A stretch of 64,000 bases of DNA from Erwinia mallotivora (GTDB lineage Bacteria; Pseudomonadota; Gammaproteobacteria; Enterobacterales; Enterobacteriaceae): contig NZ_JFHN01000045.1 in the NCBI RefSeq assembly GCF_000590885.1, positions 363,088 through 427,087 on the forward strand. Direction: 5' to 3'. The position numbers were made by a program, and so were the translations under genes. The notes below the pieces were generated by a model. The model was not told the DNA's origin and made no database searches. It worked only from the letters and a program-made list of their open reading frames with translations. How positions within the stretch are numbered: position 1 is the stretch's first letter; every line of letters starts with the position of its first letter. Below, piece by piece: positions 8,740 to 18,458 of this stretch.

Positions 8740-10715
8740 AAACAGCCCTGCGTTTTCCGCTTGCCCTGCTGACGCTGCTGCTGGCAGCGGCGGTCAGCCT
8801 GACAGGCTACAACTTCAGCCAGGCGTTGCCGCCGTCGCAATGGCTCGCGGTGCTGCATACTGCCAGCCCGGAGCAGGTGGATCAGATGGTATTTCATTAC
8901 AGTCTGCTGCCCCGGCTGGCGCTCTCCTTACTGGTGGGGGCAGGGCTGGGACTGGTGGGAGTGCTGTTTCAGCAGGTGCTGCGTAATCCGCTGGCCGAAC
9001 CGACCACGCTGGGGGTGGCGACAGGGGCACAGCTGGGGCTGACCGTTGCCACGCTGTGGAGCCTGCCTGGCGGGCTGGTAACCCAGCAGATGGCGGCGAT
9101 GACGGGGGCGATACTGGTCGGGCTGATTGTCTTTGGCATTGCCTGGGGTAAACGTTTGTCACCGGTGACCCTGATCCTCGCGGGGCTGGTGATGTCGCTC
9201 TACTGCGGGGCGGTCAATCAACTGATTGGCCTGTTTAACCACGACCGTCTGCAAAACATCTTTCTCTGGAGCACCGGCACGCTGAACCAGATGGACTGGA
9301 GTAACGTCAGCTTTCTCTGGCCGAAACTGTTGACAGGGCTGGTCTTGTCTCTGTTTTTGCTGCGTCCGATGACCTTAATGGGGCTGGATGACGGCGTGGC
9401 AAAAAACCTCGGTCTGGCGCTGTCGCTGACGCGACTGGCGGTGCTGTTACTGGCTATCGTGCTCAGCGCACAGCTGGTAAACGCCGCCGGGATCATCAGT
9501 TTCATCGGTCTGTTTGCCCCGCTGCTGGCGAAGATGCTTGGGGCCAGACGATTGCTCAGTCGGCTGCTGCTGGCTCCGCTTATCGGAATGCTGTTGCTGT
9601 GGCTGGCCGACCAGTGCGTGATCTGGCTGACGGCTAACTGGCGTGAAGTGTCAACCGGGACGGCGACGGCGATTATTGGCGCACCTCTGTTGCTGTGGCT
9701 GTTACCGCGACTGAAAACCACTGCGGTGATGCCACCAATGGATCAGGGAGATAACGTACCGACCGAGCGCCATCAACTGCTGATGTGGGGAAGTCTGGCC
9801 CTGTTGCTGCTGCTGATACTGAGTGTTGTCGCCCTGAGTTTCGGTCGTGATGCGCACGGCTGGCAGTGGGCGACGGGCGAACTCTGGCAGCAGCTGCTGC
9901 CGTGGCGTTTACCACGTCTGGCCGCCGCCGTTGCGACCGGGATGATGCTGGGCGTGGCGGGCTGCATTGTACAGCGTCTTACCGGTAACCCGATGGCCAG
10001 TCCGGAGGTGTTGGGGATCAGCTCCGGGGCGGCCTTTGGCGTGGTGGTGATGTTATTTATCGTACCCGGTGATGCCTTTGGCTGGCTGCTGCCTGCCGGT
10101 TGTATCGGCGCTACGCTGACGCTGATGATTATCACTTTTGTCGGTGGCCGGGGTGGGTTTTCGCCGGAAAGAATGCTGCTGGCGGGGATGGCGCTCAGCA
10201 CCGCGTTTGCCACGCTGTTGCTGTTGCTGATGGCCAGTGGCGATCCCCGGATGGCAGAGCTGATGACGTGGATTGCCGGTTCCACCTATCACGTTGACGC
10301 CGCCCAGGCCTGGCGGACGGTGGTGGTGGCCGCCGTGCTGCTGGCGCTGGCACCGCTTTGTCATCGCGCCCTGACTCTGCTGCCGCTGGGGGGTGAAACG
10401 GCCCGTTCTGTCGGGCTGGCGTTGAAACCCGCGCGCATGACCTTGCTGCTGCTGGCGGCAGCACTGACCGCCGCCGCCACGCTGACCATTGGCCCCCTGA
10501 GTTTTATTGGCCTGATGGCACCGCATATCGCCCGGATGCTGGGTTTCCGCCGGGCGCTGCCACAGTTGATGATTGCCACGTTGCTGGGCGGTGGTCTGAT
10601 GGCGGTGGCTGACTGGTGTGGCCGAATGGTTGCTTTTCCGGCCCAGGTGCCGGCCGGACTGCTGGCGACCTTTATCGGCGCGCCTTACTTTGTCTGGCTG
10701 TTGCGCAGAGCGTAG
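8736..10715 (+). CDS. fhuB: Ferric hydroxamate ABC transporter permease FhuB
   Basis: This is the 659-residue inner-membrane permease for ferric hydroxamates, a tandem fusion of two FecCD-type halves. Each half is a series of hydrophobic helices; the halves meet near residue 335. Both carry the FecCD-type loop that contacts FhuC: FIGLFAPLLAKMLG in the first half and FIGLMAPHIARMLG in the second. The length equals that of E. coli FhuB (660). The ATG overlaps the fhuD stop as ATGA, indicating translational coupling. Some leader sequence resembles a signal anchor. Confidence 0.96.
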   Translation: MKTALRFPLALLTLLLAAAVSLTGYNFSQALPPSQWLAVLHTASPEQVDQMVFHYSLLPRLALSLLVGAGLGLVGVLFQQVLRNPLAEPTTLGVATGAQLGLTVATLWSLPGGLVTQQMAAMTGAILVGLIVFGIAWGKRLSPVTLILAGLVMSLYCGAVNQLIGLFNHDRLQNIFLWSTGTLNQMDWSNVSFLWPKLLTGLVLSLFLLRPMTLMGLDDGVAKNLGLALSLTRLAVLLLAIVLSAQLVNAAGIISFIGLFAPLLAKMLGARRLLSRLLLAPLIGMLLLWLADQCVIWLTANWREVSTGTATAIIGAPLLLWLLPRLKTTAVMPPMDQGDNVPTERHQLLMWGSLALLLLLILSVVALSFGRDAHGWQWATGELWQQLLPWRLPRLAAAVATGMMLGVAGCIVQRLTGNPMASPEVLGISSGAAFGVVVMLFIVPGDAFGWLLPAGCIGATLTLMIITFVGGRGGFSPERMLLAGMALSTAFATLLLLLMASGDPRMAELMTWIAGSTYHVDAAQAWRTVVVAAVLLALAPLCHRALTLLPLGGETARSVGLALKPARMTLLLLAAALTAAATLTIGPLSFIGLMAPHIARMLGFRRALPQLMIATLLGGGLMAVADWCGRMVAFPAQVPAGLLATFIGAPYFVWLLRRA

Positions 10716-10741
10716 CGCCTGGCCGCCTCAGGGGGATTGTC

Positions 10742-10774
10742 TGCCGGGCTGCCCCTTGCAGGCGCCGCCCGGCA
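10742..10774. terminator. Hairpin between convergent fhuB and hemL
   Basis: TGCCGGGC and GCCCGGCA form a perfect 8-bp stem with a 17-base loop in the 69-bp gap between the convergent fhuB and hemL ends. No clear T-run is present on either strand, so a bidirectional terminator is only inferred. Confidence 0.4.
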
Positions 10775-10784
10775 TCAGCGGTAA

Positions 10785-12068
10785 TCAGTTCAGCTGAGCA
10801 AAACAGCGGCGGGCAGCATCAATGGTGCGTTGAATCTCTTCCTGACCGTGTGCCAGCGACATAAAGCCTGCTTCGAATGCGGAAGGTGCCAGATACACGC
10901 CCTCTTTAAGCATCAGATGAAAGAACTGTTTAAAGCGTTCCGTGTCACAGCGGGTCACGTCAGCGTAACAGGTCACCGCAGGGGCATCGGTAAAGAACAG
11001 GCCAAACATGCCGCCAACGTGATTCACCACCAGCGGAATATTTTCTGCCTGTGCTGCGGCCAGCAGGCCCTCAGCCAGCCGGGTGGTCAGCGCGGCCAGC
11101 GTGCTGTGTACGCCCGGTTTGGCTATTTCGTTCAGGCAGGCGAACCCGGCAGCCATCGCCACCGGATTACCGGACAGGGTGCCTGCCTGGTAAACCGGAC
11201 CGCCAGGGGCCAGCGCTTCCATCACGTCACGACGGCCACCAAATGCACCAACCGGCATCCCGCCACCAATAATTTTGCCAAGACAGGTCAGGTCTGGCAC
11301 CACGTTGTAGTAGTCCTGCGCGCCCGCCAGAGCAACGCGAAAGCCGGTCATCACTTCGTCGATAATCAACAGCGCGCCGAATTCATCACAGAGCGCTCGC
11401 AGACCGGGCAGGAAATCCGGCTGAGGTGGGATGCAATTCATATTGCCCGCCACCGGTTCGACGATAATGCAGGCGACGTCCTGCGGATACTGCTCAAAAG
11501 CGGCTCGTACAGAATTGAGATCGTTATAAGTGCAGGTCAGGGTATGCTTCGCAAAATCTGCCGGGACCCCTGGTGAGTTTGGCTGACCGAGCGTCAGCGC
11601 GCCGGAACCGGCTTTCACCAGCAGGCAGTCGGCATGTCCGTGATAGCAGCCCTCAAATTTGATGATTTTGTCACGGTGGGTGAAACCGCGTGCCAGACGT
11701 ATGGCGCTCATGGTGGCTTCGGTGCCCGAGTTGACCATCCGCACCATATCCATGGTGGGCACCAGCGTGGTGACCAGCTCCGCCATTTTGACTTCCATCT
11801 CGGTGGGCGCGCCAAAGCTTAATCCCCGTTGCGCCGCGTCAATCACCGCATTACGGATAGCGGGGTGATTATGGCCCAGCACCATCGGTCCCCAGGAACC
11901 CACGTAGTCGATATAAGCCTTGCCATCTGCGTCGTACAGACAGGCTCCGTCAGCACGTTCAATAAACAGTGGCACACCGCCTACGCCGGTGAAGGCGCGT
12001 ACCGGCGAGTTAACGCCGCCGGGAATAACTTGTTGCGCCTGAGCATACAGATTTTCAGACTTACTCAT
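10785..12068 (-). CDS. hemL: Glutamate-1-semialdehyde 2,1-aminomutase HemL
   Basis: The 427-residue enzyme converts glutamate-1-semialdehyde to 5-aminolevulinate, the first committed tetrapyrrole (heme, siroheme) precursor in the C5 pathway. It is a fold-type I PLP enzyme. The PLP-lysine motif [17 protein letters not shown] is present, as are VNSGTEATM and EPVAGNMNC. The ATG at 12068 follows GGAG and gives the family start [18 protein letters not shown]; the open frame extends to 12206 without conservation. It stands alone, convergent with fhuB. Confidence 0.97.
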   Translation of the reverse strand: MSKSENLYAQAQQVIPGGVNSPVRAFTGVGGVPLFIERADGACLYDADGKAYIDYVGSWGPMVLGHNHPAIRNAVIDAAQRGLSFGAPTEMEVKMAELVTTLVPTMDMVRMVNSGTEATMSAIRLARGFTHRDKIIKFEGCYHGHADCLLVKAGSGALTLGQPNSPGVPADFAKHTLTCTYNDLNSVRAAFEQYPQDVACIIVEPVAGNMNCIPPQPDFLPGLRALCDEFGALLIIDEVMTGFRVALAGAQDYYNVVPDLTCLGKIIGGGMPVGAFGGRRDVMEALAPGGPVYQAGTLSGNPVAMAAGFACLNEIAKPGVHSTLAALTTRLAEGLLAAAQAENIPLVVNHVGGMFGLFFTDAPAVTCYADVTRCDTERFKQFFHLMLKEGVYLAPSAFEAGFMSLAHGQEEIQRTIDAARRCFAQLN

Positions 12069-12129
12069 GGTTTGGCTCCTGAGGATGCATAAAGAAAAAC
12101 GTGCCATTCTAAGGGAACATGGTGGCAGG

Positions 12130-12237
12130 TTAAATGTTCGTGTCCAGTAAACTGAAATCCTCCCTCTCCCGGGTGCCGGTTTCGGCCTGCTTAAGGGCAA
12201 AAGCAAGCTGCTCTTCGATATAGCGCGTCTTTTTCAT
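12130..12237 (-). pseudogene. Remnant of an IS3-family transposase OrfA
   Basis: A 35-codon frame starts [20 protein letters not shown], which strongly resembles the first helix of the OrfA (helix-turn-helix) protein of IS3-family insertion sequences. After GT the similarity stops, and the frame ends in [11 protein letters not shown], so the helix-turn-helix and all of OrfB are missing. A GAGGTCATCGGAG ribosome binding site still precedes the ATG. It lies in the 419-bp gap between hemL and the cupin-like gene; nothing else coding was recognised in that gap. The family call comes from memory of the OrfA N-terminus. Confidence 0.6.
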
Positions 12238-12487
12238 CTCCGATGACCTCTTTTCTCAGAGAAGAAAGCCCGAAAACTCGACTTCACCCCGAAACGAAAA
12301 AAAGGGAAGAGATTACTTTCGCGCCGGGATGCCGTGAAGGGTGGTACGAACAAGGGGATCTCCACGCCAATGCCGTGGACAATAATTATGTAACTATTTT
12401 TTTCTGAAGGTTTCCGTTGAAGTGATTTAGTGTATTGCCTGATTTTTAATCAAAAAAGACACTTTATAATCAACTTCGGATAACATC

Positions 12488-12937
12488 TTGAAAAAATTGA
12501 TACATTTATTTCTGGCTACAGCGAGTTTGTATGTTTCTGTGACCGCAGATGCACAAACCCTTAAAACCACAGCCGACCAGCATCGTATTCCCGCAATAAA
12601 GCTGATCAACACGGCGGGCAATCACTCCGCTTTTATTAAGGGCTCAATTCCTTCTCTGGCGAAGTTATCTTCAGACGGGCTCTACTTCAGCAATACTTTT
12701 GAACAATGGCAAAAAGGGGTACATCCCGCGCCGAAAAAGCAGTATGTGGTCACCCTTAAAGGGAAACTCAGATTCAGGGTCAGCGATGGCTCGACCTTTA
12801 TTATCCAGCCGGGCACGGTGCTGCTGGCGGCGGATACGCAGGGAGAAGGGCACAGTTGGGATATTCTTGATGGTGAGGAATGGATGCGTGTTTATATTCC
12901 GGTCGGGGATAACGACCATTTTATTGCCGACAGATAA
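12488..12937 (+). CDS. Secreted small cupin-like protein of unknown function
   Basis: The 149-residue product has a clear Sec signal peptide (KK then a hydrophobic LIHLFLATASLYVSV core, likely cleavage after ADA at about residue 22). The mature part contains KKQYVVTLKGKLRFRVSDGSTFIIQPGTVLLAADTQGEGHSW, whose PGxxLLA and GxGHSW pattern resembles the second motif of a cupin barrel. Its substrate is unknown. The start is TTG at 12488 with a weak GGA upstream; no other start keeps the signal peptide. It is absent from this place in E. coli and neighbours a transposase scrap, so it may be acquired. It is transcribed toward clcA, 201 bp away. Confidence 0.7.
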   Translation: MKKLIHLFLATASLYVSVTADAQTLKTTADQHRIPAIKLINTAGNHSAFIKGSIPSLAKLSSDGLYFSNTFEQWQKGVHPAPKKQYVVTLKGKLRFRVSDGSTFIIQPGTVLLAADTQGEGHSWDILDGEEWMRVYIPVGDNDHFIADR

Positions 12938-12960
12938 ACAGACGTTTTCGCATATCAAAA

Positions 12961-12982
12961 CCCCGGTCATCAGAGCCGGGGG
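12961..12982 (+). terminator. Hairpin after the cupin-like gene
   Basis: CCCCGG and CCGGGG form a GC-rich stem with a 9-base loop 23 bp after the stop. It lacks a downstream T-run on the plus strand. A second hairpin, CAGGAAAA / TTTTCCTG, lies at 13055-13077 before clcA. Confidence 0.4.
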
Positions 12983-13138
12983 CATTCCACGCTAAGTTAT
13001 CAGGCTGTTTTACAGAAATGGCTGGTACGCATGCAGGTGCGCTGATACCCGTGTCAGGAAAAGAGGTTATTTTCCTGCGGGACTTCTGCGCTCAGTGGCG
13101 TAAGATACCCACCTTTCCCAAAAGAATAATTCCGGCAT

Positions 13139-14572
13139 ATGACTGAGCCAACCTCTTCGACTGATACGTTAAATGTCGTCCCGGCAAGACGCAGTGATTT
13201 TCTCCGTCTGCTACTGCGACGTGATAAAACCCCGGCAATGGTGCTGGTGATGGCAGGTATCGTGGGTATCCTGGCGGGGCTGACAGGTGTTGCCTTTGAA
13301 AAAGCCGTTACCGCGGTGAGCACCTGGCGACTGGCAATTCTCTCCCATGTGCAAAATCACTGGCTGCTGGCTTTTCCTCTGGCGTTCATTCTCTCTGCCG
13401 CACTGGCGCTTATCGGCTATTACCTGGTGCGTCGTTTTGCGCCTGAGGCATCCGGTTCAGGAATTCCTGAGATTGAAGGGGCGCTGGAAGAGCTGCGGCC
13501 AGTGCGCTGGTGGCGTGTCATTCCGGTAAAATTTATTGGTGGGATGGGAACGCTGGGCGCAGGGATGGTGCTGGGGCGTGAAGGGCCGACGGTTCAACTG
13601 GGCGGAAACGTCGGGCGTATGGTGCTGGATATTTTCCGCATGAAAGGGGCTGAGGCTCGCCATTCCCTGCTGGCGACCGGGGCTGCTGCTGGCCTTTCCG
13701 CTGCGTTCAATGCGCCGCTGGCCGGCATCCTGTTCATTATTGAAGAGATGCGCCTGCAATTTCGCTACAGCCTGATCTCAATTAAGGCAGTATTTATTGG
13801 CGTCATCATGTCCAGCATTGTGTTTCGCTATTTCAATGGCGAACATGCGGTGATCGCCGTGGGCAAACTGGCTGACTCGCCGGTCAACACGCTGTGGCTG
13901 TATCTGTTGCTGGGCATGATTTTTGGTGTGGTAGGCGTGGCGTTTAATGCACTGATTTTTAAGGCTCAGGATATGTTTCAGCATCTGCATGGTGGCAACC
14001 TGCGTAAGATACTGATTATGGGCGGGTTGCTCGGCGGAATATGTGGCGTGCTGGGGATGATCGAGCCTGAAGCGGCCGGGGGCGGCTTCAATCTGATTCC
14101 GATTGCCGTTGCGGGCCATTATACCGTGGGGATGCTGCTGTTTATTTTTATTGCCAGGGTCATAACCACCTTGCTGTGCTTCGGGTCGGGCGCACCTGGT
14201 GGGATTTTTGCCCCCATGCTGGCGCTGGGAACCCTGCTGGGGACGGCGTTTGGCATGGCCAGCGCGTCGCTGTTCCCGGCTTATCACCTTGAGGCAGGAA
14301 CCTTTGCCATTGCCGGGATGGGGGCGTTGTTTGCCGCATCCGTCAGGGCTCCGCTGACGGGTATCGTGCTGGTGCTGGAGATGACCGACAATTATCAGCT
14401 GATTTTGCCGATGATTATTACCTGTCTGGGTGCCACCCTGCTGGCTCAGTTTCTCGGTGGCAAGCCGCTTTACTCTTCCCTCCTTGCCCGCCTGCTGGCA
14501 AAACAGCAACGGGCAGATGATGCCGCCGCACAGAAAGCTGTGCATCCTCACCCTGTGCAGGCTGATACTTGA
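13139..14572 (+). CDS. clcA: H+/Cl- exchange transporter ClcA
   Basis: This 477-residue inner-membrane antiporter exchanges two chloride for one proton and supports extreme acid resistance. The signature motifs fall at the same positions as in E. coli: GSGIP at 106-110 (central Ser107), GREGP at 146-150 with gating Glu148, and the internal proton-pathway Glu203 in IIEEMR. The second-half GxFxP motif reads [11 protein letters not shown]. Length is normal (E. coli 473). The C-terminal tail is charged and variable. It stands between a newcomer gene and erpA. An extended leader of 201 bp precedes the ATG. Confidence 0.97.
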   Translation: MTEPTSSTDTLNVVPARRSDFLRLLLRRDKTPAMVLVMAGIVGILAGLTGVAFEKAVTAVSTWRLAILSHVQNHWLLAFPLAFILSAALALIGYYLVRRFAPEASGSGIPEIEGALEELRPVRWWRVIPVKFIGGMGTLGAGMVLGREGPTVQLGGNVGRMVLDIFRMKGAEARHSLLATGAAAGLSAAFNAPLAGILFIIEEMRLQFRYSLISIKAVFIGVIMSSIVFRYFNGEHAVIAVGKLADSPVNTLWLYLLLGMIFGVVGVAFNALIFKAQDMFQHLHGGNLRKILIMGGLLGGICGVLGMIEPEAAGGGFNLIPIAVAGHYTVGMLLFIFIARVITTLLCFGSGAPGGIFAPMLALGTLLGTAFGMASASLFPAYHLEAGTFAIAGMGALFAASVRAPLTGIVLVLEMTDNYQLILPMIITCLGATLLAQFLGGKPLYSSLLARLLAKQQRADDAAAQKAVHPHPVQADT

Positions 14573-14597
14573 TTGCTGCACTACGCTGTAAGATAAT
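14569..14597 (+). promoter_or_regulatory. Putative sigma-70 promoter of erpA
   Basis: TTGATT (14569-14574) and GATAAT (14592-14597) are separated by 17 bp, overlapping the clcA stop and lying 64 bp upstream of erpA. Confidence 0.5.
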
Positions 14598-14660
14598 AAC
14601 GCCATTAATGGTCGAAATATGACCTGCCGGGCGAAGGCCCGTATGTAACCGGAGTAATAC

Positions 14661-15005
14661 ATGAGTGACAATCCAGCTCTGCCTCTGCAATTTACCGAAG
14701 CCGCGGCCAGTAAAGTCAAAAATCTGATTTCAGACGAAGACAATCCCGATTTGAAACTGCGCGTTTATATTACCGGTGGTGGCTGTAGCGGTTTCCAGTA
14801 TGGCTTTACCTTTGATGATAAGGTCAACGACGGCGATATGACTATCGAGAAAGCCGGTGTTGCGCTGGTGGTTGATCCGATGAGCCTGCAATATCTTGTG
14901 GGTGGTTCGGTCGATTACACCGAAGGTCTTGAAGGTTCGCGTTTTGTGGTGACCAACCCTAACGCCAAAACCACCTGCGGTTGTGGATCGTCCTTCAGTA
15001 TCTGA
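14661..15005 (+). CDS. erpA: Iron-sulfur cluster insertion protein ErpA
   Basis: The 114-residue A-type carrier delivers Fe-S clusters to apoproteins, in E. coli including the isoprenoid enzymes IspG and IspH. The three conserved cysteines that bind the cluster are Cys42 ([11 protein letters not shown]) and Cys106 and Cys108 ([11 protein letters not shown]). Length equals the E. coli protein. A GGAG site precedes the ATG. In E. coli yadS follows; here a terminator and then the convergent btuF follow directly. Confidence 0.98.
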   Translation: MSDNPALPLQFTEAAASKVKNLISDEDNPDLKLRVYITGGGCSGFQYGFTFDDKVNDGDMTIEKAGVALVVDPMSLQYLVGGSVDYTEGLEGSRFVVTNPNAKTTCGCGSSFSI

Positions 15006-15014
15006 ATAACCTCG

Positions 15015-15047
15015 CCCCAAAGCATTCGCTGCGGGGTTTTGTTGTTT
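15015..15047 (+). terminator. Rho-independent terminator of erpA
   Basis: A CCCC...AGC-attc-GCT...GGGG hairpin beginning ten bases after the erpA stop is followed by TTTTGTTGTTT. Confidence 0.8.
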
Positions 15048-15135
15048 CCGCCGTAATATCCCTCTTCGTAAACTCTGTTCAGATATCGATACCGCACCTC
15101 ATCCGGTCGCATTGTCTGGTTTGTCCAGCCACAAA

Positions 15136-15957
15136 TTACTTTGCTGTCTCAGGATGCAGTGCATGACATAACTGTTGCGCGGCAAGCAGGATGCGCGGGC
15201 CGGGCCGACTGAACCAGTCATCTTTTAGTGCTATCGCCGTGACGTTAAGCTGCGGTTGCCAGAAGGCTTCCACCGATGAAACGTGTTGTGGCTCACCGAC
15301 GAATACGATCACCTGCGGATGGCGTATCAGTACCTGTTCGCGGCTGACCTGTGGCCAGGGGATGCGACTGTTGGCAAAAATGTTCTCGCCTCCACAAAGT
15401 TGCAGGATTTCATTTTGCAGGGTGTGACGCGAAGCGGTGAATAAAGGCTGCTGACTGAATTGCAGAAACACGGTTTTTTTTGCCAGTCCGGCGTAACGTT
15501 GCTGTAAAAGATCACGGTATTGTTGCAGTCTGTGGGCTTCCTGTTCCGCTTTTTCAGGTTGCAGGCTCCACTTTTTTAAACTGAGCAAGCTGGCGATCAT
15601 CTCGCTGAACGTTGTTGCATCGATCCATTCCACCCGGATGCCAAAAGCTTTCAGTTGATCCACCTGGCGCTGCGGATTACCCCCTCGCCATGCCAGAACC
15701 ACATCAGGTTTAAGCCCGATAATCCGTTCCGTGTTGATCCCCTGCCAGCTGGCAACCTGCTGAATGCCGCCAGCCTCCGGCGGGTAGTCTGAATAGCTGC
15801 TAACCCCGACCGGGGTGATCCCGGCTGCAAAGGCCAGCTCGGTCAGGGCCGGGGAGAGTGTTATTACCCGTGGAGCGGAGTTGGCTGCCGCCGTGCAACA
15901 GAGCAGCAGCAGCCAGAGGGCGTTAATCACCTTTGAGATGTGCCAGCAGCGTTTCAA
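15136..15957 (-). CDS. btuF: Periplasmic vitamin B12-binding protein BtuF
   Basis: The product (up to 273 residues) binds cobalamin in the periplasm for the BtuCD importer. The mature domain begins [31 protein letters not shown], nearly the E. coli sequence, and the C-terminus has [17 protein letters not shown]. The start is ambiguous. TTG at 15957 gives a positively charged signal peptide (KRCWHISK, then a hydrophobic core) but overlaps mtnN by 35 bp; GTG at 15930 gives an uncharged leader and an 8-bp overlap. I list the longer form because of the charge. Either way it is coupled to mtnN. Confidence 0.9.
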   Translation of the reverse strand: MKRCWHISKVINALWLLLLCCTAAANSAPRVITLSPALTELAFAAGITPVGVSSYSDYPPEAGGIQQVASWQGINTERIIGLKPDVVLAWRGGNPQRQVDQLKAFGIRVEWIDATTFSEMIASLLSLKKWSLQPEKAEQEAHRLQQYRDLLQQRYAGLAKKTVFLQFSQQPLFTASRHTLQNEILQLCGGENIFANSRIPWPQVSREQVLIRHPQVIVFVGEPQHVSSVEAFWQPQLNVTAIALKDDWFSRPGPRILLAAQQLCHALHPETAK

Positions 15958-16621
15958 CCAGCAGTGAGGACTGAGCAGCCGCGACGGTAAGGAACTCTTC
16001 GAAGCTCAGATGGGAGGACTGGTCGGCGACATCAGAGATCGCACGGACCACAACAAAAGGTGTACCAAACTGGTGACAGACGTGGGCAATCGCCGTCGCT
16101 TCCATCTCTACCCCAACTGCCTGTGGGAAGGTGGCACGAATGCGGGCCAGAGGTTCTGCGCCATTGATAAAAGCATCGCCACTGACCACCAGGCCACGCA
16201 CGGCATGCAGGCCAAGCTGCTGAATGCAGCGCTCAGTGGCAGCGATGAGTTCCGCATCCGCTGCAAAAGCCGCCGGACAACCTGCCATCTGGCCCGGCTG
16301 ATAACCAAAGGCGGTAACATCGGCATCGTGATAACGTACTTCGTCAGAAACCACGATATCACCCACTTTCAGGGTTGCGGCAAGACCGCCGGCAGAGCCG
16401 GTATTGATAATCACATCTGGTTTGCACATTTCCAGCAGCAGTGTGGTTCCCAGCGCAGCGGACACTTTACCGATACCCGACTTTAACAGCGCCACCTCCA
16501 CGCCATTAAGTGTGCCTGTATAAATTTCGCAGCCTGCCCGCGTAATGGTCTGGCGATTTTCTATTTTGTCACGCAGCAGCACAACTTCCTGCTCCATCGC
16601 ACCAATAATGCCTGCTTTCAT
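15923..16621 (-). CDS. mtnN: 5'-methylthioadenosine/S-adenosylhomocysteine nucleosidase MtnN (Pfs)
   Basis: The 232-residue enzyme cleaves adenine from methylthioadenosine, S-adenosylhomocysteine and 5'-deoxyadenosine, which clears SAM by-products and feeds AI-2 formation. It starts [16 protein letters not shown], with the family GMGK-like SGIGKVSAA and the active-site segment [20 protein letters not shown] contains the catalytic aspartate. Length is identical to E. coli. It is divergent from dgt, sharing a 176-bp promoter region, and is followed by overlapping btuF. Confidence 0.98.
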   Translation of the reverse strand: MKAGIIGAMEQEVVLLRDKIENRQTITRAGCEIYTGTLNGVEVALLKSGIGKVSAALGTTLLLEMCKPDVIINTGSAGGLAATLKVGDIVVSDEVRYHDADVTAFGYQPGQMAGCPAAFAADAELIAATERCIQQLGLHAVRGLVVSGDAFINGAEPLARIRATFPQAVGVEMEATAIAHVCHQFGTPFVVVRAISDVADQSSHLSFEEFLTVAAAQSSLLVETLLAHLKGD

Positions 16622-16797
16622 AGGGATACTCGCTAATGTTGTGGAACAACTCGTCAGATATGGTGCATAGTTTACCATGATTAACCAGGGCTGACTCCTC
16701 ACTGGCGGTGTGAGCCAGTCAGTAGCAGAGTTGGCCTGATTATCTGCGGTTAAGACGTTACTCAACTCACCCAGGCAGCCTGTTCGGGGGGACGACT

Positions 16798-18312
16798 ATG
16801 CCCGTTGTCGATTTCAGGAAGAAATTCAGTTTTGAAAGACCGTTTAATAACCGCGAGCAGCCCCAGGGTGAATATCGCATCACCCGGCATTTTGAAAGCG
16901 ATCGCGGCAGGATCATTAACTCTGCGGCCATCCGCCGCCTGCAACAGAAAACCCAGGTTTTTCCGCTGGAAAGAAATGCTGCCGTCCGCTCCCGCCTGAC
17001 ACATTCGCTGGAAGTTCAGCAGACCGGTCGCTACATTGCCAAAGAAATTATTCAGCAGTTAAAAGCCCAGCCTGGCGGTCTGGAGCAATTTGGTCTTGCC
17101 GATTTTGCCGGCGCATTTGAAAGTCTGGTTGAAATGTCGTGCCTGCTGCATGACGTGGGTAATCCCCCCTTTGGTCATTTTGGCGAAGCGGCTATTAATG
17201 ACTGGTTTAAATTGAATCTGCCCGGATTACTGATTGAACCGTCAGACGCGGGGGTGAAAAACAGTGAACAAAATGAAGCATTTCTGGCGATGAATGCAAA
17301 GCTACGCCAGGATCTCTGCCATTTTGAAGGCAATGCTCAGGCTATCCGGTTGGTTCACACGCTTTTACAGCTCAATCTCTCTTATGTGCAGGTCGCCTGT
17401 ATTCTGAAATATACTGCGCCAGCCTGGTACAGCGGCGAAAAACCCGAACGCTTTGCTACCCTGATGAAAAAGCCGGGTTATTATCTTTCGGAAGAGAAGT
17501 TTGTCTCAGAATTGCTTCGGGCCACGTCGACAGAACAATATCATCGTTTCCCTCTGACCTATATTATGGAAGCCGCAGATGATATTTCCTATTGTATTGC
17601 CGATCTTGATGATGCTGTCGAAAAAGCTATTTTTAGCGTTGATCAGCTTTATGGCTATCTCCAGGCTGAGTGGCAATTGCTGAAAACGAAGAAAAAAGTC
17701 AATTCGGATGCGCTGTTTGTAAAGATAATCGACTTTGCTTACAGTGAAGCGCAAAGCAAAGAGCGTTACCGTAGCCGTAGTGACACCTTTTTTATGAAGC
17801 TCAGGGTGGGCGTACAATCCGTATTGGTTGAACATGCGGTCAGACGTTTTATTGATAATATTGCCGCAATATATCAGGGAGATTTCAACCATTCGCTGCT
17901 GGAAGATGAAAGTAATGAAAGCCAGCTACTGGCCTTATTTAAAGTGGTGGCAAGGAAACATGTATTTAATCATGCTGAAGTTGAACAGCTTGAATTACAG
18001 GGTTATCAGGTTATAAGAGGCCTTCTGAATATTTATCAGCCGTTGTGGGCGATGTCATATTCTGATTTTAACATTCTGATTAATGAAGACTTTCATAAAG
18101 ATTACCCTATTGAAACACGTTTATTTCATAAACTCTCAGGAAAACACAGAAAAGCCTACTCCGTACATATGCGTAGTTTGAAAGTGAGTTATCCTTTCGA
18201 GCGATTTCTGTGGGAAAAGTATTATCGGGCACGCCTGTTACAGGATTATGTCAGTGGCATGACCGATTTGTATGCGTGGGATGAATATCGTCGTCTGATG
18301 GCGGTCGAGTAA
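16798..18312 (+). CDS. dgt: Deoxyguanosinetriphosphate triphosphohydrolase Dgt
   Basis: The 504-residue HD-domain enzyme hydrolyses dGTP to deoxyguanosine and triphosphate. Metal ligands are visible as His69 (SRLTHSLE) and His118-Asp119 ([15 protein letters not shown]); a later [17 protein letters not shown] supplies the final aspartate. The end [22 protein letters not shown] is typical. A GGGGGACGACT purine-rich site precedes the ATG. The last two thirds of the gene are visibly richer in A and T than the neighbours and more divergent from E. coli than is usual in this window. Confidence 0.97.
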   Translation: MPVVDFRKKFSFERPFNNREQPQGEYRITRHFESDRGRIINSAAIRRLQQKTQVFPLERNAAVRSRLTHSLEVQQTGRYIAKEIIQQLKAQPGGLEQFGLADFAGAFESLVEMSCLLHDVGNPPFGHFGEAAINDWFKLNLPGLLIEPSDAGVKNSEQNEAFLAMNAKLRQDLCHFEGNAQAIRLVHTLLQLNLSYVQVACILKYTAPAWYSGEKPERFATLMKKPGYYLSEEKFVSELLRATSTEQYHRFPLTYIMEAADDISYCIADLDDAVEKAIFSVDQLYGYLQAEWQLLKTKKKVNSDALFVKIIDFAYSEAQSKERYRSRSDTFFMKLRVGVQSVLVEHAVRRFIDNIAAIYQGDFNHSLLEDESNESQLLALFKVVARKHVFNHAEVEQLELQGYQVIRGLLNIYQPLWAMSYSDFNILINEDFHKDYPIETRLFHKLSGKHRKAYSVHMRSLKVSYPFERFLWEKYYRARLLQDYVSGMTDLYAWDEYRRLMAVE

Positions 18313-18379
18313 TTTTCACCTGACCAGAATTTTGTAAAGATGCAGAATATTTTTTTACCTTTAGCTGAGACTTACTCAT

Positions 18380-18406
18380 GAACTTAGCGCTAAAAATTGA
18401 ATCTTA
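18380..18406 (+). promoter_or_regulatory. Putative sigma-E promoter of degP
   Basis: GAACTT (18380-18385) and TCTTA (18402-18406) with a 16-bp spacer match the sigma-E pattern GGAACTT / TCTGA-like, as known for E. coli degP. The site lies 52 bp before the start codon. A nearby GTAAA at about 18332 could be half of a CpxR site, but the second half is not convincing. Confidence 0.6.
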
Positions 18407-18458
18407 TCCGGACAACCACTGCATGGTTGAATAATTGGACACTTTGAGAAACAGACGC

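Noticed and set aside
14573-15135. Trace of yadS between erpA and btuF, and of yaeI near 22.1 kb
   Set aside because: The gaps are short and show no coding remnants; the genes are simply absent here.
18325-18345. CpxR site near degP
   Set aside because: One GTAAA is present but no properly spaced second half was found.
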